A stretch of 64,000 nucleotides of DNA from Caldinitratiruptor microaerophilus (GCF_025999835.1 NZ_AP025628.1:1116001-1180000); one strand, 5' to 3'. Counted from the first letter of the stretch, positions 26,288 to 36,600 are shown. Made by a program: numbers and translations. The notes: generated by a model from the sequence alone, not told the origin.

Positions 26288-26803
26288 GTGAAGCGCCGCG
26301 ATCGAAGCATCGCCGCGCTGGGTGGCGCCCTGGCGCTGGCCGTGAGTCTGGCGGGGTGCCCCGCCCCCGCGCGGCGCCCCGCGCCGGCGCCCCCGGGCGG
26401 ACCGCCGGGTGCGCTCCCCGCCCCGGCGGCGCCCCCTGCGCCGGCCGGCCCCGGAGCGGCCGAGGAGGATCGGGCCCGGGTGCTCGCGCAGGTGGCGCGT
26501 GATGTCCGTGGGGTGCGGCAGGCCTGGGTGGTGACGGCCGGCCGGACCGCGTACGTCGGCATCGACGTCGACGCCGCCGGCGCCCGGGCGCCCGGGCGCA
26601 ACGCCGAGATCGAGCGCGCCGTGGGCGACCGGGTCCGGCGCGCGAACCTCGGGATCGACCGGGTCTACGTCACCACCCGCCCCGAGCTGGTCCAGAGCAT
26701 CATGAACATCGAACAGGCCGTGGGGGCGGGCCGCCCCGTGAGCACCTTCGCCGCCGAGCTCGCCCGGCTGGCCGCCGAGATCGCACCCACACCGTCTCCG
26801 TGA
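26288..26803 (+). CDS. YhcN/YlaJ family sporulation lipoprotein
   Basis: 171 aa: signal peptide with lipobox SLAGC (lipidated Cys about residue 24), a Pro/Ala/Gly linker of about 35 residues, and a C-terminal YhcN/YlaJ domain (VARDVRGVRQAWVVTAGRTAYVG... then GIDRVYVTTRPELVQSIMNI). Members are found in the spore inner membrane and assist germination or are simply spore-associated. GTG start. Divergent from the ypmA-like gene; followed 139 bp later by the SASP gene in the same direction. Confidence 0.85.
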   Translation: MKRRDRSIAALGGALALAVSLAGCPAPARRPAPAPPGGPPGALPAPAAPPAPAGPGAAEEDRARVLAQVARDVRGVRQAWVVTAGRTAYVGIDVDAAGARAPGRNAEIERAVGDRVRRANLGIDRVYVTTRPELVQSIMNIEQAVGAGRPVSTFAAELARLAAEIAPTPSP

Positions 26804-26881
26804 ATGGTTCGGCTCTCCAGCCCCCCGCTCCTCCTTGGATCGGGAGAGGTTCCCGGACCCCATGGAGGCAGGGTTTGCTAG

Positions 26882-26911
26882 ACATAACGCGGCCGCGCCC
26901 CGCCGAGACTA
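26882..26911 (+). promoter_or_regulatory. candidate forespore promoter of the SASP gene
   Basis: ACATA (26882-26886), 18 bp, GAGACTA (26905-26911). The -10 shares AGACTAG with the spoVA candidate, and the spacing is the same. Confidence 0.45.
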
Positions 26912-26942
26912 GAGGTGCCCCCGCGGTAGGAGGTGCAGTCCC

Positions 26943-27173
26943 ATGCCGAAGTTCGCTCCGGAGCTCTTGCCGCACGAGGTCCGGGACCTCTTCAAGTACG
27001 AGATCGCGACCGAGCTGGGGCTGACCGGCCAGATCCTGGAGCAGGGCTGGCCCGAGGCCACCTCCCGGGACTGCGGCCGGATCGGGGGGCGAATCGGCGG
27101 CCCGATGGTGCGGGTTCTCGTCCGCAGGGCGGAAGAGGCACTGGCAGGGCGCGGCCCGTCACCCGGACGCTGA
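26943..27173 (+). CDS. alpha/beta-type small acid-soluble spore protein
   Basis: 76 aa. DNA-binding spore core protein that coats and protects DNA. The germination protease site region (FKYEIATELGLT) and the conserved second half (TSRDCGRIGGRIGGPMVRVLV) match the alpha/beta SASP family. Ser/Arg/Asp/Cys replaces the usual TSRENG segment in part, and GRIGG occurs twice in tandem, a small deviation. ATG start after GGAGGTG. Monocistronic, closed by the hairpin at 27233-27260. Confidence 0.85.
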   Translation: MPKFAPELLPHEVRDLFKYEIATELGLTGQILEQGWPEATSRDCGRIGGRIGGPMVRVLVRRAEEALAGRGPSPGR

Positions 27174-27232
27174 GTTCCGGTCGGGTCCCGACCCTCTTGC
27201 TCCCAGGCGCAGCGCCTGTTCCCTGTGTAACC

Positions 27233-27260
27233 GGGAGGCCGGCCCGCTGGCCGGCCTCCC
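27233..27260. terminator. bidirectional terminator between SASP and TPR genes
   Basis: Perfect 11-bp stem GGGAGGCCGGC (27233-27243) and GCCGGCCTCCC (27250-27260), 6-nt loop, between two convergent genes. Confidence 0.65.
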
Positions 27261-27268
27261 GCATGGCG

Positions 27269-28456
27269 TCAGGCCAGCGCGCGGTTGTAGAACTCGACGG
27301 CCTCCTCGGCCCGGCCCATGCGCTCCAGGCACGCCGCCTGACCCCAGAGATGGCTCCGGTTGGCCGGCTCGAGCGCCCGGGCCCGGACGAACCACGCGTG
27401 CGCCTGACGGTAGTCTCCCATCCGGAAGAGGCACACGGCCGTCTGGCCCACGAGGCCGGCATGGTGCGGGTCCGCCTCGAGGCCCCGCCGGTAGGCCGCC
27501 AGCGCCTCCGGGTAGCGCCCCTGGACCTCGAGCGCCCGGCCGTATGCCAGGACGACCGCGGGATCGCCCGGTGAGGCGGCGAGCGCCCGTTCGAGCACCT
27601 CCAGGGCCTCGCCGGGTTGCCCGAGTTCGAGGAGGCACACGCCGAGGTTGTGCAGGGTCTCGGCCGAGTGCGGCTCCAGGGCGAGGGCGCGGCGAAACGC
27701 TTCTGCGGCCTCGGCGGGCCGGCCGAGCGTGGCCAGCGCGTGGCCGACGTTGTGGAGGACCACCGGGTCGCCCGGGGCGAGGGCCTGAGCCCGCACCAGG
27801 CACCGGTGGGCCTCCTCCGCCTCCCCAATCTTCTCCAGGGTGATGCCGAGGTTGGCCCAGGCCGGCCCGAGGTCGGGGTCGAGCGTGACGGCCCGCCGGA
27901 AGCTGCGGGCCGCGTCCCGGTCGAGCCCCAGCCGGGCGAGGCAGAGGCCGCGCTCGTTCCACGCCGCCGCGCGGTCCGGGTCGGCCGCCACTGCCGCGTC
28001 GAGGTGCACGAGGGCTTCCTGGGCCCGCCCGGCCTCCAGGAGTGCCCGCCCCTTGCCGAGCCACAGGCGGGGATCCTCGGGCGCCAGCCGGAGCCCCGCC
28101 GTGAAGGCCGCCTCCGCCTCGTCCCACCTTCCCTGGCGCAGGAGCGCCTCGCCCAGCCAGTACCGGTACAAGGCACACTCCGGGTCCAGTCGGGCCGCCC
28201 GGCGGAGTTGCTCCGCCGCCTCGGCAGGGCACTCCAGGTGCAGGAAGAGGATCCCCAGCCGCGCGGCGAACTCCGGCCGCGGCGGTCCCGCCACCGCCAG
28301 ATCCCGGGCCACCACCGCCGCCTCGGGTGTCTTTCCCCACATCAGCAGGCGCAGGGCCCGGCCCCACGCGGGGGGCAGGCCGCCGCACGGCGGGAGCTGG
28401 GCAGCGGCGCGGCGCACTTTCAGGTAGGTGAAGATCCCCCTGCGGAGTCGCTGCAT
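27269..28456 (-). CDS. tetratricopeptide repeat protein
   Basis: 395 aa of about ten TPR units (for example ALYRYWLGEALLRQGRWDEA, AWNERGLCLARLGLDRDAAR, TLHNLGVCLLELGQPGEALE). No signal peptide or membrane segment, so a cytoplasmic scaffold is likely. ATG at 28456 chosen for GGGGGACG upstream; a TTG at 28471 has none. Partner unknown. The 234-bp region upstream (28472-28705) separates it from the divergent response regulator gene. Confidence 0.85.
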   Translation of the reverse strand: MQRLRRGIFTYLKVRRAAAQLPPCGGLPPAWGRALRLLMWGKTPEAAVVARDLAVAGPPRPEFAARLGILFLHLECPAEAAEQLRRAARLDPECALYRYWLGEALLRQGRWDEAEAAFTAGLRLAPEDPRLWLGKGRALLEAGRAQEALVHLDAAVAADPDRAAAWNERGLCLARLGLDRDAARSFRRAVTLDPDLGPAWANLGITLEKIGEAEEAHRCLVRAQALAPGDPVVLHNVGHALATLGRPAEAAEAFRRALALEPHSAETLHNLGVCLLELGQPGEALEVLERALAASPGDPAVVLAYGRALEVQGRYPEALAAYRRGLEADPHHAGLVGQTAVCLFRMGDYRQAHAWFVRARALEPANRSHLWGQAACLERMGRAEEAVEFYNRALA

Positions 28457-28587
28457 CGGTACGTCCCCCAACCGCGGTTTACCTGGCAGGAATTCTCTCT
28501 TGGGGCGAACCGTTCCTTTCCGTTTCCGCCAGTTTTTGATCGACAGGGTTCGACACGCTGCGACGCCTGCCCCGGTGACCGGTAAGA

Positions 28588-28619
28588 CCCGAAAGCACGG
28601 TCGGTCCAGTTCTTTCGGG
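28588..28619 (+). promoter_or_regulatory. hairpin in the leader of the regulator operon
   Basis: CCCGAAAG (28588-28595) pairs with CTTTCGGG (28612-28619), 16-nt loop, inside the 234-bp gap before the response regulator gene. No clear sigma-A promoter is visible in that gap. It could be a regulator dyad or a leader structure. Confidence 0.3.
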
Positions 28620-28705
28620 CCATGCGTGTCTATGTCAGGTCACGGTACCGTCAAGGGGAAGAGGACCAAGGCGCCACGTGCGGTGGCAGAAGGGGGTCGC
28701 CGGCC

Positions 28706-29332
28706 ATGCGCATCCTCATCGTGGACGACCACGCGGTCCTCCGGTCGGGCCTCCGCCTCCTGTTGCACGGCAAGGACGGTCTGGAGGTCGTGGGGGAGGC
28801 GGGGGAGGCCGCGGAGGCCCTCGCTCTCGCCCGGCGGCTGCGGCCCGAGCTGGTCCTCCTGGACCTGAGCCTCCCCGGACTGAGCGGGCTGGACCTCCTT
28901 CAGCGCCTGCGCGCCGAGATGCCCTGGCTCAAGGTCCTGGTCCTGACCATGCACGACGACCCCGAGTACCTGCGCCGTGCCCTGGAGGCCGGCGCGGCGG
29001 GGTACGTGATCAAGCGCGCGGCGGACGCGGAACTGCTGGCGGCCATCCGCGCGATCCGCAGGGGCGAGACGTACGTGTATCCGACCCTCGCGGCCCAGCT
29101 GGTCACCCGGCCCCCGGAGGGCGCTGCCCCGCCTGCTTCCCCTCCTCTCAGCCAGCGCGAGATGGAAGTGATGAAGCTTCTCGTCCTGGGCCACACGAAC
29201 GCCGAGATCGCCGACCAGCTGGGGGTGAGCGTGAAGACCGTCGAGACCCACCGGGCCCGGCTGATGGAGAAGCTGGGGCTGCGGACCCGGGCCGAACTCG
29301 TCCGCTACGCGCTGTCCCACCACGTGGTCTGA
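28706..29332 (+). CDS. NarL/FixJ-type response regulator
   Basis: Transcription regulator (208 aa) with a receiver domain (LIVDDHAVLRSGLRLLL, phospho-acceptor Asp53 in VLLDLSLPG, Lys in YVIKRAADAEL) and a LuxR-type helix-turn-helix (SQREMEVMKLLVLGHTNAEI, VSVKTVETHRARLMEKLGL). It starts a run with a PhnD-like lipoprotein and a histidine kinase, 13 bp apart, before the ttrBCA-like operon. ATG at 28706 behind GGGGG; an upstream in-frame ATG at 28622 adds 28 residues unlike receivers. Likely activates the molybdoenzyme operon. Confidence 0.92.
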   Translation: MRILIVDDHAVLRSGLRLLLHGKDGLEVVGEAGEAAEALALARRLRPELVLLDLSLPGLSGLDLLQRLRAEMPWLKVLVLTMHDDPEYLRRALEAGAAGYVIKRAADAELLAAIRAIRRGETYVYPTLAAQLVTRPPEGAAPPASPPLSQREMEVMKLLVLGHTNAEIADQLGVSVKTVETHRARLMEKLGLRTRAELVRYALSHHVV

Positions 29333-29344
29333 TCGCCGGGGGGA

Positions 29345-30268
29345 ATGACCATGCACCGCGCCGGTGCTCTGCTCTCGCTCGTGCTCCTCCTGACCGGCTG
29401 CACCGTGCCCAGGCCCGTCACCCGCGTCAGCCTCCACCGCACGGGCCCCGCCCCGGAGGTGCCCGACGCCGGCGCAGCGGACGCTGCCCCCATCCGGATC
29501 GCGGCGGCGTCGATCCTCTCCCCGCAGGAGACGCTGCGAAGCTACGGCGCCTTCCTCGCGTACCTCGAGAAGAAGGTCGGCCGGCCGATCGAGCTGGTGC
29601 AGCGGCGAACCTACCAGGAGACGTACGACCTCCTGAAGTACGGCAGCATCGACCTCGCCATGGTCTGCACCTACGTGTATGTCCTGGGCCATGACGAGAT
29701 CGGCCTTGAAGTGCTCGCCGCGCCGGAAGTGGGCGGGAAGCCCGAGTATCAGTCGTTCGTCATCACCCGGGGGGACAGCGGCATCACCCGCTTCGAGCAG
29801 CTGGCGGGAAAGCGCTTCGCGTTCACCGACCCCCTGTCCACGACCGGACGGATCTACCCTCTGACGCTCCTGAAGGCCCAGGGGCGTGACCCGGGCACGT
29901 TCTTCCAGTCTACGACTTACACGTATAGTCACGACAACTCGATCGCCGCGGTCGTCCGTGGAGTCGTCGACGCGGCGGCGGTGGACAGCCTCGTGTACGA
30001 GCAGTGGCTCCGTGGCCACCCGGACGCAGTGGACCGGCTGCGGGTCATCGACCGCTCCCCTGTTCTGCCCAGCCCGCCCATCGTCGCCAGCCCACGGCTC
30101 GACCCCGAGCTCAAGAACACCGTGCGGACGGTCCTCCTGGAGATGCACCGTGACCCGGAAGGGCGCGCGGTCCTGGCCTCGCTCGGCGTCGACCGCTTCG
30201 TCACACTCCCGGACGCGGCGTACGATCCTGTCCGCAAGCTGGCCGAGGCAGCCGGCGTGGCCCCATGA
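29345..30268 (+). CDS. PhnD-like oxyanion-binding lipoprotein (sensor component)
   Basis: 307-aa lipoprotein (lipobox LLTGC, Cys about 19) of the phosphate/phosphonate-binding PhnD family: IRIAAASILSPQETLRSYGA, VQRRTYQETYDLLKYGSIDL, SIAAVVRGVVDAAAVDSLVY. No transport permease or ATPase is near. Instead it is translationally coupled (ATGA) to a histidine kinase, as in ArrX/AioX three-component systems and the fused periplasmic part of tetrathionate sensor TtrS. It probably binds the respiratory oxyanion and signals to the kinase. Confidence 0.85.
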   Translation: MTMHRAGALLSLVLLLTGCTVPRPVTRVSLHRTGPAPEVPDAGAADAAPIRIAAASILSPQETLRSYGAFLAYLEKKVGRPIELVQRRTYQETYDLLKYGSIDLAMVCTYVYVLGHDEIGLEVLAAPEVGGKPEYQSFVITRGDSGITRFEQLAGKRFAFTDPLSTTGRIYPLTLLKAQGRDPGTFFQSTTYTYSHDNSIAAVVRGVVDAAAVDSLVYEQWLRGHPDAVDRLRVIDRSPVLPSPPIVASPRLDPELKNTVRTVLLEMHRDPEGRAVLASLGVDRFVTLPDAAYDPVRKLAEAAGVAP

Positions 30269-31647
30269 GCGTGGGCGAGCGCGTCGGCAGGCTGCTTGAC
30301 TGGACCCAGGCCTTCAGCGTCCGGGTGAAGATCATGGGCCTGGCCGTCGGCATGGTGCTGCTCATGGGGCTCGGCGCGTCCCTGCTCGCCCAGTCCGCCT
30401 TCCTGCGGTCGACGAGCGCCGAGCTGGAGCGGCGGGGCGTGTCCATCGCTTCCGACGTGGCTGCACGGGGCGCCGACCTGCTCCTGACCCACAACCTGCT
30501 CGGCCTGCAGGAACTGGTCCTGGCCACCCTGCAGAACAACGAGGACGTACGCTACATCGTGGTGCTGGATGCCAGGCACCGGGTCGCCGCCCACACGTTC
30601 ACTGGCGGATTCCCGACGGACCTGCTCCGCCTCCCCTTCCCCGCGCCCGGGGAACGGGCGCGGGTCGAGCTCGTCATGACCGAGGAGGGGCTGCTGCACG
30701 ACGTCGCTGTTCCCATCCTGGGCGGCTCGGCCGGGACCGTTCGGGTCGGCATGTCGCCCCAGCGCCTGCGGCGGGAGGCGATGGACCTCGCGCATCGGCT
30801 GAGCACGATGATCCTGCTGGTAGCCGGTGTGGCCCTGGCGGGAGCGTACCTGCTGACCCAGGTCCTCACCCGACCCATCCTGCAGCTGGCCGAGGTGGCC
30901 AAGGAGGCGGCCGCTCACAACCTCAGCCGGCGGGCGCCGCCCGGACCGCCTGACGAGATCGGGGTCCTGACCCGGGCCTTCAACGAGATGCTCGACCGCC
31001 TCCAGGAGTCGCAACGGGTGAAGGACGAACTGCTCGACCGCGTGATCGCCGCCCAGGAGGAAGAGCGCCGCCGGATCGCCCGGGAGCTCCACGACGAGAC
31101 CGGCCAGTCGCTCACCTCCCTGATCGTCGGGCTGAAGGCGCTCGAGGAGGCACACCCGGAGGCGCGCGACACGGCAGCCGAGCTGCGGCGGCAGGCCGCC
31201 GCCACCCTCGACGAGATTCACACCCTGATCCTGGCGTTGCGCCCACGGGCTCTGGACGAGCTGGGCCTGGTACCGGCCCTGCGCCGGTTCGTGAGCGACT
31301 TCTCCCAGAAGCATGGGATCCGGGTCGACTTCCAGACCCTCGGGGATGACCTGCGCCTGCCCGCGCGGGTGGAGACATGCCTCTATCGGATCGTCCAGGA
31401 GGCGCTGACGAACGTCGCCCGCCACGCCCGGGCGAGGGCAGTGAGCGTGGTCATCGACGTATGGCCGCACCAGGTGTCTGCCGTCATCGAGGACGACGGG
31501 GTGGGCTTCGACCCCAATCAGGTCGGAGGGGGCCGCCTCGGGCTCGCCGGCATGCGGGAGCGGGCAGCCCTCTTTGGCGGCCAGCTGAGGGTCGAGAGCA
31601 GCCCCGGCGGCGGCACCACGGTCGCCGTGAAGATCCCGCTGGAATAG
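30265..31647 (+). CDS. membrane histidine kinase (HisKA_3 type)
   Basis: 460 aa. Two membrane segments (about residues 25-45 and 180-200) enclose an extracellular sensor region of about 130 residues; a HAMP domain follows, then HisKA_3 with phospho-acceptor His276 (IARELHDETGQSL) and an HATPase domain (IVQEALTNVARHARA, DDGVGF, GLAGMRERAALFGG). Pairs with the response regulator at 28706 and the PhnD-like lipoprotein at 29345. A strong hairpin follows directly after the stop. Confidence 0.93.
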   Translation: MSVGERVGRLLDWTQAFSVRVKIMGLAVGMVLLMGLGASLLAQSAFLRSTSAELERRGVSIASDVAARGADLLLTHNLLGLQELVLATLQNNEDVRYIVVLDARHRVAAHTFTGGFPTDLLRLPFPAPGERARVELVMTEEGLLHDVAVPILGGSAGTVRVGMSPQRLRREAMDLAHRLSTMILLVAGVALAGAYLLTQVLTRPILQLAEVAKEAAAHNLSRRAPPGPPDEIGVLTRAFNEMLDRLQESQRVKDELLDRVIAAQEEERRRIARELHDETGQSLTSLIVGLKALEEAHPEARDTAAELRRQAAATLDEIHTLILALRPRALDELGLVPALRRFVSDFSQKHGIRVDFQTLGDDLRLPARVETCLYRIVQEALTNVARHARARAVSVVIDVWPHQVSAVIEDDGVGFDPNQVGGGRLGLAGMRERAALFGGQLRVESSPGGGTTVAVKIPLE

Positions 31648-31675
31648 CCGGTGTCAGGGTTTCCCTGACACCGGC
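31647..31675 (+). terminator. strong hairpin between the sensor genes and the B-C-A operon
   Basis: Perfect 13-bp stem GCCGGTGTCAGGG (31647-31659) and CCCTGACACCGGC (31663-31675) with a TTT loop, right after the kinase stop. The 116-bp gap up to 31763 also has a second, weaker dyad (CGGGGT..ACCCCG, about 31685-31705). It may be a terminator or the regulator's palindrome, or both. Confidence 0.5.
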
Positions 31676-31763
31676 GGCGTGTTTCGGGGTTTCACCGATA
31701 CCCCGGTGACGGCCGCGCTGCCATGCTGGTAAGCGGAGACAATGCCTCAAAGGGGGGCACCGC

Positions 31764-32513
31764 ATGGCAGGGAAAGAGCTGGCGCCACTGCCCGCCGCCG
31801 CGGCCGGACCGGAAGCCGACGTCCTGCTCCGGATGCAGGCCGATCTCCGGCGGGCGCTGGAGAAGCCCGTCGCCGAGCGCCGGTGGGTCATGGTGATCGA
31901 CCTGCGCAGGTGCATGGGCTGCCATTCCTGTACCATCGCCTGCATCGCCGAGAACAAGCTTCCGCCCGGTGTGGTCTACCGCCCGGTCATCGACGAGGAG
32001 ATCGGAACCTACCCGCACGTCTCGCGTGTGTTCACGCCGCGTCCGTGCATGCAGTGCGACAGCCCGCCCTGCGTGCCGGTCTGCCCCGTGGCCGCCACGT
32101 TCAAGCGGCCGGACGGCGTCGTCGCGATCGACTACGACCGGTGCATCGGCTGCCGGTACTGCATCGCCGCGTGTCCGTACAACGCCCGTACCTTCGACTT
32201 CGGCGAGTATTACACCGAGGATACGCCGGCCCTTCAGCCGTACGAGAAAGCCCCCACCTACGAGTACGGGCAGAAGCGGGTGCGCAGTGGCGGTGCCTCG
32301 CCCGTGGGCAACGCGCGCAAGTGTCACTTCTGCCTCCACCGCCTCGAGGAGGGCATGCTCCCCGCGTGCGTCACCTCCTGCGTGGGCCGGGCCACGTACT
32401 TCGGCGACGCCAACGACCCCGAGAGCTTGGTCCACGAACTCATCGGCCGGCCCAACGTTCAGGTGCTGAAGCCCGAGGCCGGCACCATGCCGCGCGTGTA
32501 CTACCTGGTCTAG
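31764..32513 (+). CDS. ttrB: TtrB/SrdB-like iron-sulfur electron transfer subunit
   Basis: 249 aa with four cysteine clusters for [4Fe-4S] centres: [35 protein letters not shown] and [16 protein letters not shown] with CVTSC. This is the electron wire between the membrane subunit and the molybdoenzyme. It has no signal peptide, so it would be exported with the Tat substrate TtrA-like protein or act at a special membrane face. ATG start. Order B, C, A is the same as in ttrBCA of Salmonella and srdBCA of Bacillus. Tetrathionate, selenate or another chalcogen oxyanion is the likely acceptor; the exact one is undecided. Confidence 0.85.
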   Translation: MAGKELAPLPAAAAGPEADVLLRMQADLRRALEKPVAERRWVMVIDLRRCMGCHSCTIACIAENKLPPGVVYRPVIDEEIGTYPHVSRVFTPRPCMQCDSPPCVPVCPVAATFKRPDGVVAIDYDRCIGCRYCIAACPYNARTFDFGEYYTEDTPALQPYEKAPTYEYGQKRVRSGGASPVGNARKCHFCLHRLEEGMLPACVTSCVGRATYFGDANDPESLVHELIGRPNVQVLKPEAGTMPRVYYLV

Positions 32514-32526
32514 GAGGTGCTGTGGG

Positions 32527-33660
32527 ATGCGAGCAGCCCGAGCCGTCCTGTACGGCCTCTGGACCGTGGCCTTCGCGCTCGGCCTCGTGGGCGTCTGGCA
32601 GCGGATCGCCTACGGGCACACGCTGGCCGGCTACGGCAGTTACGTCGTCTGGGGCCTCTGGGTGGCGGCCTACGCGTATTTCGTGGGCCTGTCTGCCGGG
32701 TCGTTCCTCTTCGCCGCGCTGGTGAACGTCCTGAACGTGAACGTCCTCCGGCCTCTCAGCCGCACAGCCTTGTTCACCGCCCTCGTCAGCATCGCCGTGG
32801 CCCTCCTGGCCGTTCTGTTCGACCTCGGCCACATGAACCGGGCGTTCGAGGTCTTCACGTCGCCCAACTTCTCCTCCATGATGACGTGGATGGTCTGGCT
32901 CTATGCGGCCTACGGAATCCTGCTGCTGGCCCTCATGTGGTACGAGCGCAATGGCAACACCGGCATGGTGAGGGCGCTCTACACGGTCGGGATTCCGCTG
33001 GCGATCGCCTTTCCGGGCGGGGGCGGCGCCCTGTTCGCCACGCTGTCCTCCAAGCCGTACTGGCACCAGCCCCTCTACCCGATCTTCTTCGTGGTGGGAG
33101 CCCTTCTGTCCGGCGCGGCCCTTATGGCGGCCCTCGCTTCCGTGTTCTGGCCCGACCGGTCGGACATGCTCCACGTCCTGGGGCGCACCGTTCTGGGCCT
33201 GATCGCCCTGGACCTGGTCCTGGAGTGGGCGGAGTTCTCCATCCCCCTCTGGTACGGCGTCAGCCCGGAGAAGGAAGTCCTGATGCAGATCCTCACAGGC
33301 CGCTTCTGGTGGGTCTTCTGGGTCGTGCACCTCGTGCTGGGCAGCGCGGTCCCCGTCGCCCTGCTGCTCTGGCGGCCGCATCACGCCACGTGCGTGGGGA
33401 TCGCCGGCGCCCTGACGGCGCTGACCTTCCTGGCCGTGCGCCTCAACATCGTCATCCCCGGCCAGGTGACCCCTGAGCTGAGGGGGCTGGAGAACGCTTT
33501 CTCCGATCACCGCCTGACCTTCTCCTACGTCCCCACCACCCACGAGTGGCTGGTACTCCTGTTCCTCGTGGCAGTCGGGCTTGGCGCCCTGTGGCTGGGC
33601 TTCCGGTACCTGCCCCTCATCGAGACCCGGGAGGTGGAGACACATGAGCGGTACTCGTGA
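32527..33660 (+). CDS. ttrC: NrfD/TtrC-like membrane quinol-oxidising subunit
   Basis: 377 aa with about nine membrane segments, NrfD/PsrC family. It anchors the complex and takes electrons from menaquinol. Conserved segments include YVVWGLWVAAYAYFVGLSAG and a run of acidic and His residues (DLGHMNRAFEVF near residue 98). ATG start after GGAGGTGCT. It overlaps the start of the A gene by 17 bp and follows the B gene by 13 bp. Confidence 0.88.
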   Translation: MRAARAVLYGLWTVAFALGLVGVWQRIAYGHTLAGYGSYVVWGLWVAAYAYFVGLSAGSFLFAALVNVLNVNVLRPLSRTALFTALVSIAVALLAVLFDLGHMNRAFEVFTSPNFSSMMTWMVWLYAAYGILLLALMWYERNGNTGMVRALYTVGIPLAIAFPGGGGALFATLSSKPYWHQPLYPIFFVVGALLSGAALMAALASVFWPDRSDMLHVLGRTVLGLIALDLVLEWAEFSIPLWYGVSPEKEVLMQILTGRFWWVFWVVHLVLGSAVPVALLLWRPHHATCVGIAGALTALTFLAVRLNIVIPGQVTPELRGLENAFSDHRLTFSYVPTTHEWLVLLFLVAVGLGALWLGFRYLPLIETREVETHERYS

Positions 33661-36600
33661 GAAGGAGATCACCCGCCGCGACTTCCTGAAGGCCGGCCTG
33701 CTTGTGGGTGGCGGCGTCTTCCTGGGGAGCCAGCTGGGGCGGATCACCGAGCTCCTGCAGAAGGCGGAGGCCGGGACCCTGTCGCCCGCGGAGGCCTACG
33801 AGCTCGCGCAGATCGAGAACCAGCTGTTCACGGTGTGCCTGCAGTGCAACACGGGCTGCCCGATCAAGGTGAAGATCCTCGACGGGGTGGCCGTGAAGAT
33901 CGACGGCAACCCGCTGTCGCCGTGGACGATGCACCCGCACTTGCCCATGAAGACGAAGATGACGGAACTCGCCACGGTGGAGGGCGCCATCTGTCCCAAG
34001 GGCCAGGCGGGCATCCAGACCGTGTACGACCCGTACCGGATCCGCAAGGTGCTCAAGCGGGCCGGCCGGCGCGGCGAGAACAAGTGGATGACCATCGACT
34101 TCGACCAAGCCATCCGGGAGATCGCCGAGGGCGGCTACCTCTTCAAGCACGTGCCCGGGGAAGAGAACCGCTACGTGCCCGGCCTGAAGGACGTCATGCT
34201 CCCCAAGGGCGTGAAGATCCCGAAGGAGATGGCGGCCGACGCCGCCAGGGTCGGCGAGCACAAGCTCAGCCTGGAGGAGTTCAAGGCGAAGTACAAGGAC
34301 TACCTCCAGTACCTGATCGACCCGGACCACCCCGACCTGGGCCTGAAGGCGAACCAGTTCGTCTTCAACTGGGGCCGGGCCAAGTCCGGCCGCGACACCC
34401 TCATCCGCCGCTTCACCGCCGCGGTCGGGTCCGTCAACGCCCACGGCCACACCACCGTCTGCCAGGGCTCGCTCTACTTCACCGGCAAGGCGATGAGCGA
34501 GCAGTACGCCTTCGACCCCAAGAAGGGCGAGTACAGCTGGGGCGGCGGCGAGAAGTTCTACTGGCAGGCCGACATCGAGAACTCGGAGTTCGTCCTGTTC
34601 GTCGGCGCGAACCTCTTCGAGGGCAACTACGGGCCGCCCCTGCGGGCGCCGGGGATCACGAACGGGATCGCGGAGGGCCGGCTGAAGATCGCCGTCGCCG
34701 ACCCGCGCTTCTCCAAGGTGGCCGCGAAGGCCTGGAAGTGGCTCCCGATCAAGCCGGGTTACGAGGCCGCCCTGGGCCTGGCGCTGGCCCGCTGGATCAT
34801 CGAGAACCGGCGCTTCGACGAGCGTTTCCTCGCCAACGCCAACCGGGCCGCGGCGGACGCCGACGGGGAGCCCTCCTTCTCGAACGGCGCCTGGCTCGTC
34901 AAGATCGTCGACGGCAAGCCCACCACCTTCGTCCGGGCGTCGGAGCTCGGCCTGCCCACGCAGGAGCGGAAGGCGAAGGTCGGGGACAGGGAGGTCACGT
35001 ACACCTTTGATCCCCTCGTGGTCCTGAAGGACGGCCAGCCCGTCCCCTTCGACCCGACCGACAAGGAGAACCCCGTCGAGGGCGACGTGCTTGTCTCGGC
35101 CACGATCAACGGGGTTCAGGTCAAGTCGGCGGTCCAGGTCCTTTACGACGAGGCGGCAAGCCGCTCCATCAAGGAGTGGGCGGACCTCTGTGGCCTCCGG
35201 GAGCAGGACATCGTCGAGGTGGCCCGGGAGCTAACGAGCCACGGGAAGAAGGCGGCCATCGACATCCACCGGGGCGTTTCGCAGCACACGAACGGCTTCT
35301 ACAACGTCGGGGTCTTCTACTGCGTGAACCTCCTCCTCGGCAACTTCGACTGGAAGGGCGGCATGGTGAAGGCGTCCACGTACGACAACGTGGGGACCAA
35401 GAAGGGCAAGCCCTTCAACCAGGACGCCTTCCCGGGCAAACCCACGACCTTTGGCCTCAGCATCATCCGCCACGACGCGAAGTATGACAAGACGACACTC
35501 TTCCAGGGCTACCCCGCCAAGCGCCCCTTCTTCCCGCTGTCGAGCGACGTGTACCAGGAGGTCTTCGCCTCCATCGGCGACGGCTACCCGTATCCGGTCA
35601 AGATCCTCTTCCAGTACATGGGCTCGCCCGTCTACTCGCTGCCCGCCGGGCACAAGGTGGCCGAGATCCTCCGCGACGTGGAGAAGCTGCCCCTGTTCGT
35701 GTCGTCGGACATCGTGATCGGCGAGACCTCCATGTTTGCCGACTACATCTTCCCGGATCTCAGCTACCTCGAGCGCTGGGAGTTCCAGGGCTCGCACCCG
35801 AGCAACACCGTCAAATCTCAGCCCATCCGTCAGCCGGTGATCGCACCTCTGACCGAGACGGTCACCGTCTACGGCCAGGACCAGCCGATCTCCTTCGAGA
35901 CCATGCTTCTGGCCCTGGCGGAGAAGCTCGGGCTGCCGGGGTTCGGCAAGGACGCCTTCGGTCCCGGGCGCCACTTCACGAACATGGACGAGTACTACCT
36001 GCCCATGGCCGCCAACGTGGCCTTCGGCGACAAGGAAGACGGCAGCGACGCCGTCCCGGAGGCCAGCCCCGAGGAGATCGAGCTCTTCATCAAGGCCCGC
36101 CGGCACCTGCCCAGGACGGTGTTCGATCCGGACCGGTGGAAGGCGATCGTGGGCGAGGAGCACTGGGCCCGCACGGTTTACGTCCTGAACCGGGGCGGGC
36201 GCTGGCAGGACCCCGGCAAGCAGTACGACGGCGAGAAGGTCAAGAACGTCTACGGAAAGCAGATCAACCTGTACCAGGAGAAGACCTACCTGGTGAAGGA
36301 CTCCATGACGGGGAAGCACCTCTCGGGCATCCCGACCTTCTTCCCGCCGTACCAGGACGCCCTCGGGAACAGCCTCCTGGGCGAGGAGAACGAGTACCCG
36401 CTCAACCTGATCACGTTCCGGTACATCCAGCACACCAAGTCCCGCACCTCCGGGAACTACTGGGTCCTCCCCCTCGACCCCGAGGGCGGGCTCCTGGTGA
36501 GCGCCGCGGACGCGGCGAAACTGGGCCTGCGGACAGGCGACCAGGTGAAGATCGTCTCGGCCTCCAACCCCGACGGCGTGTGGGACTTCGGCCCGGGCGG

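Noticed and set aside
28622-28705. ATG 28622 as start of the response regulator
   Set aside because: The added 28 residues precede the receiver domain without resemblance to it, and ATG 28706 has a purine-rich site and begins exactly with MRILIVDDH.
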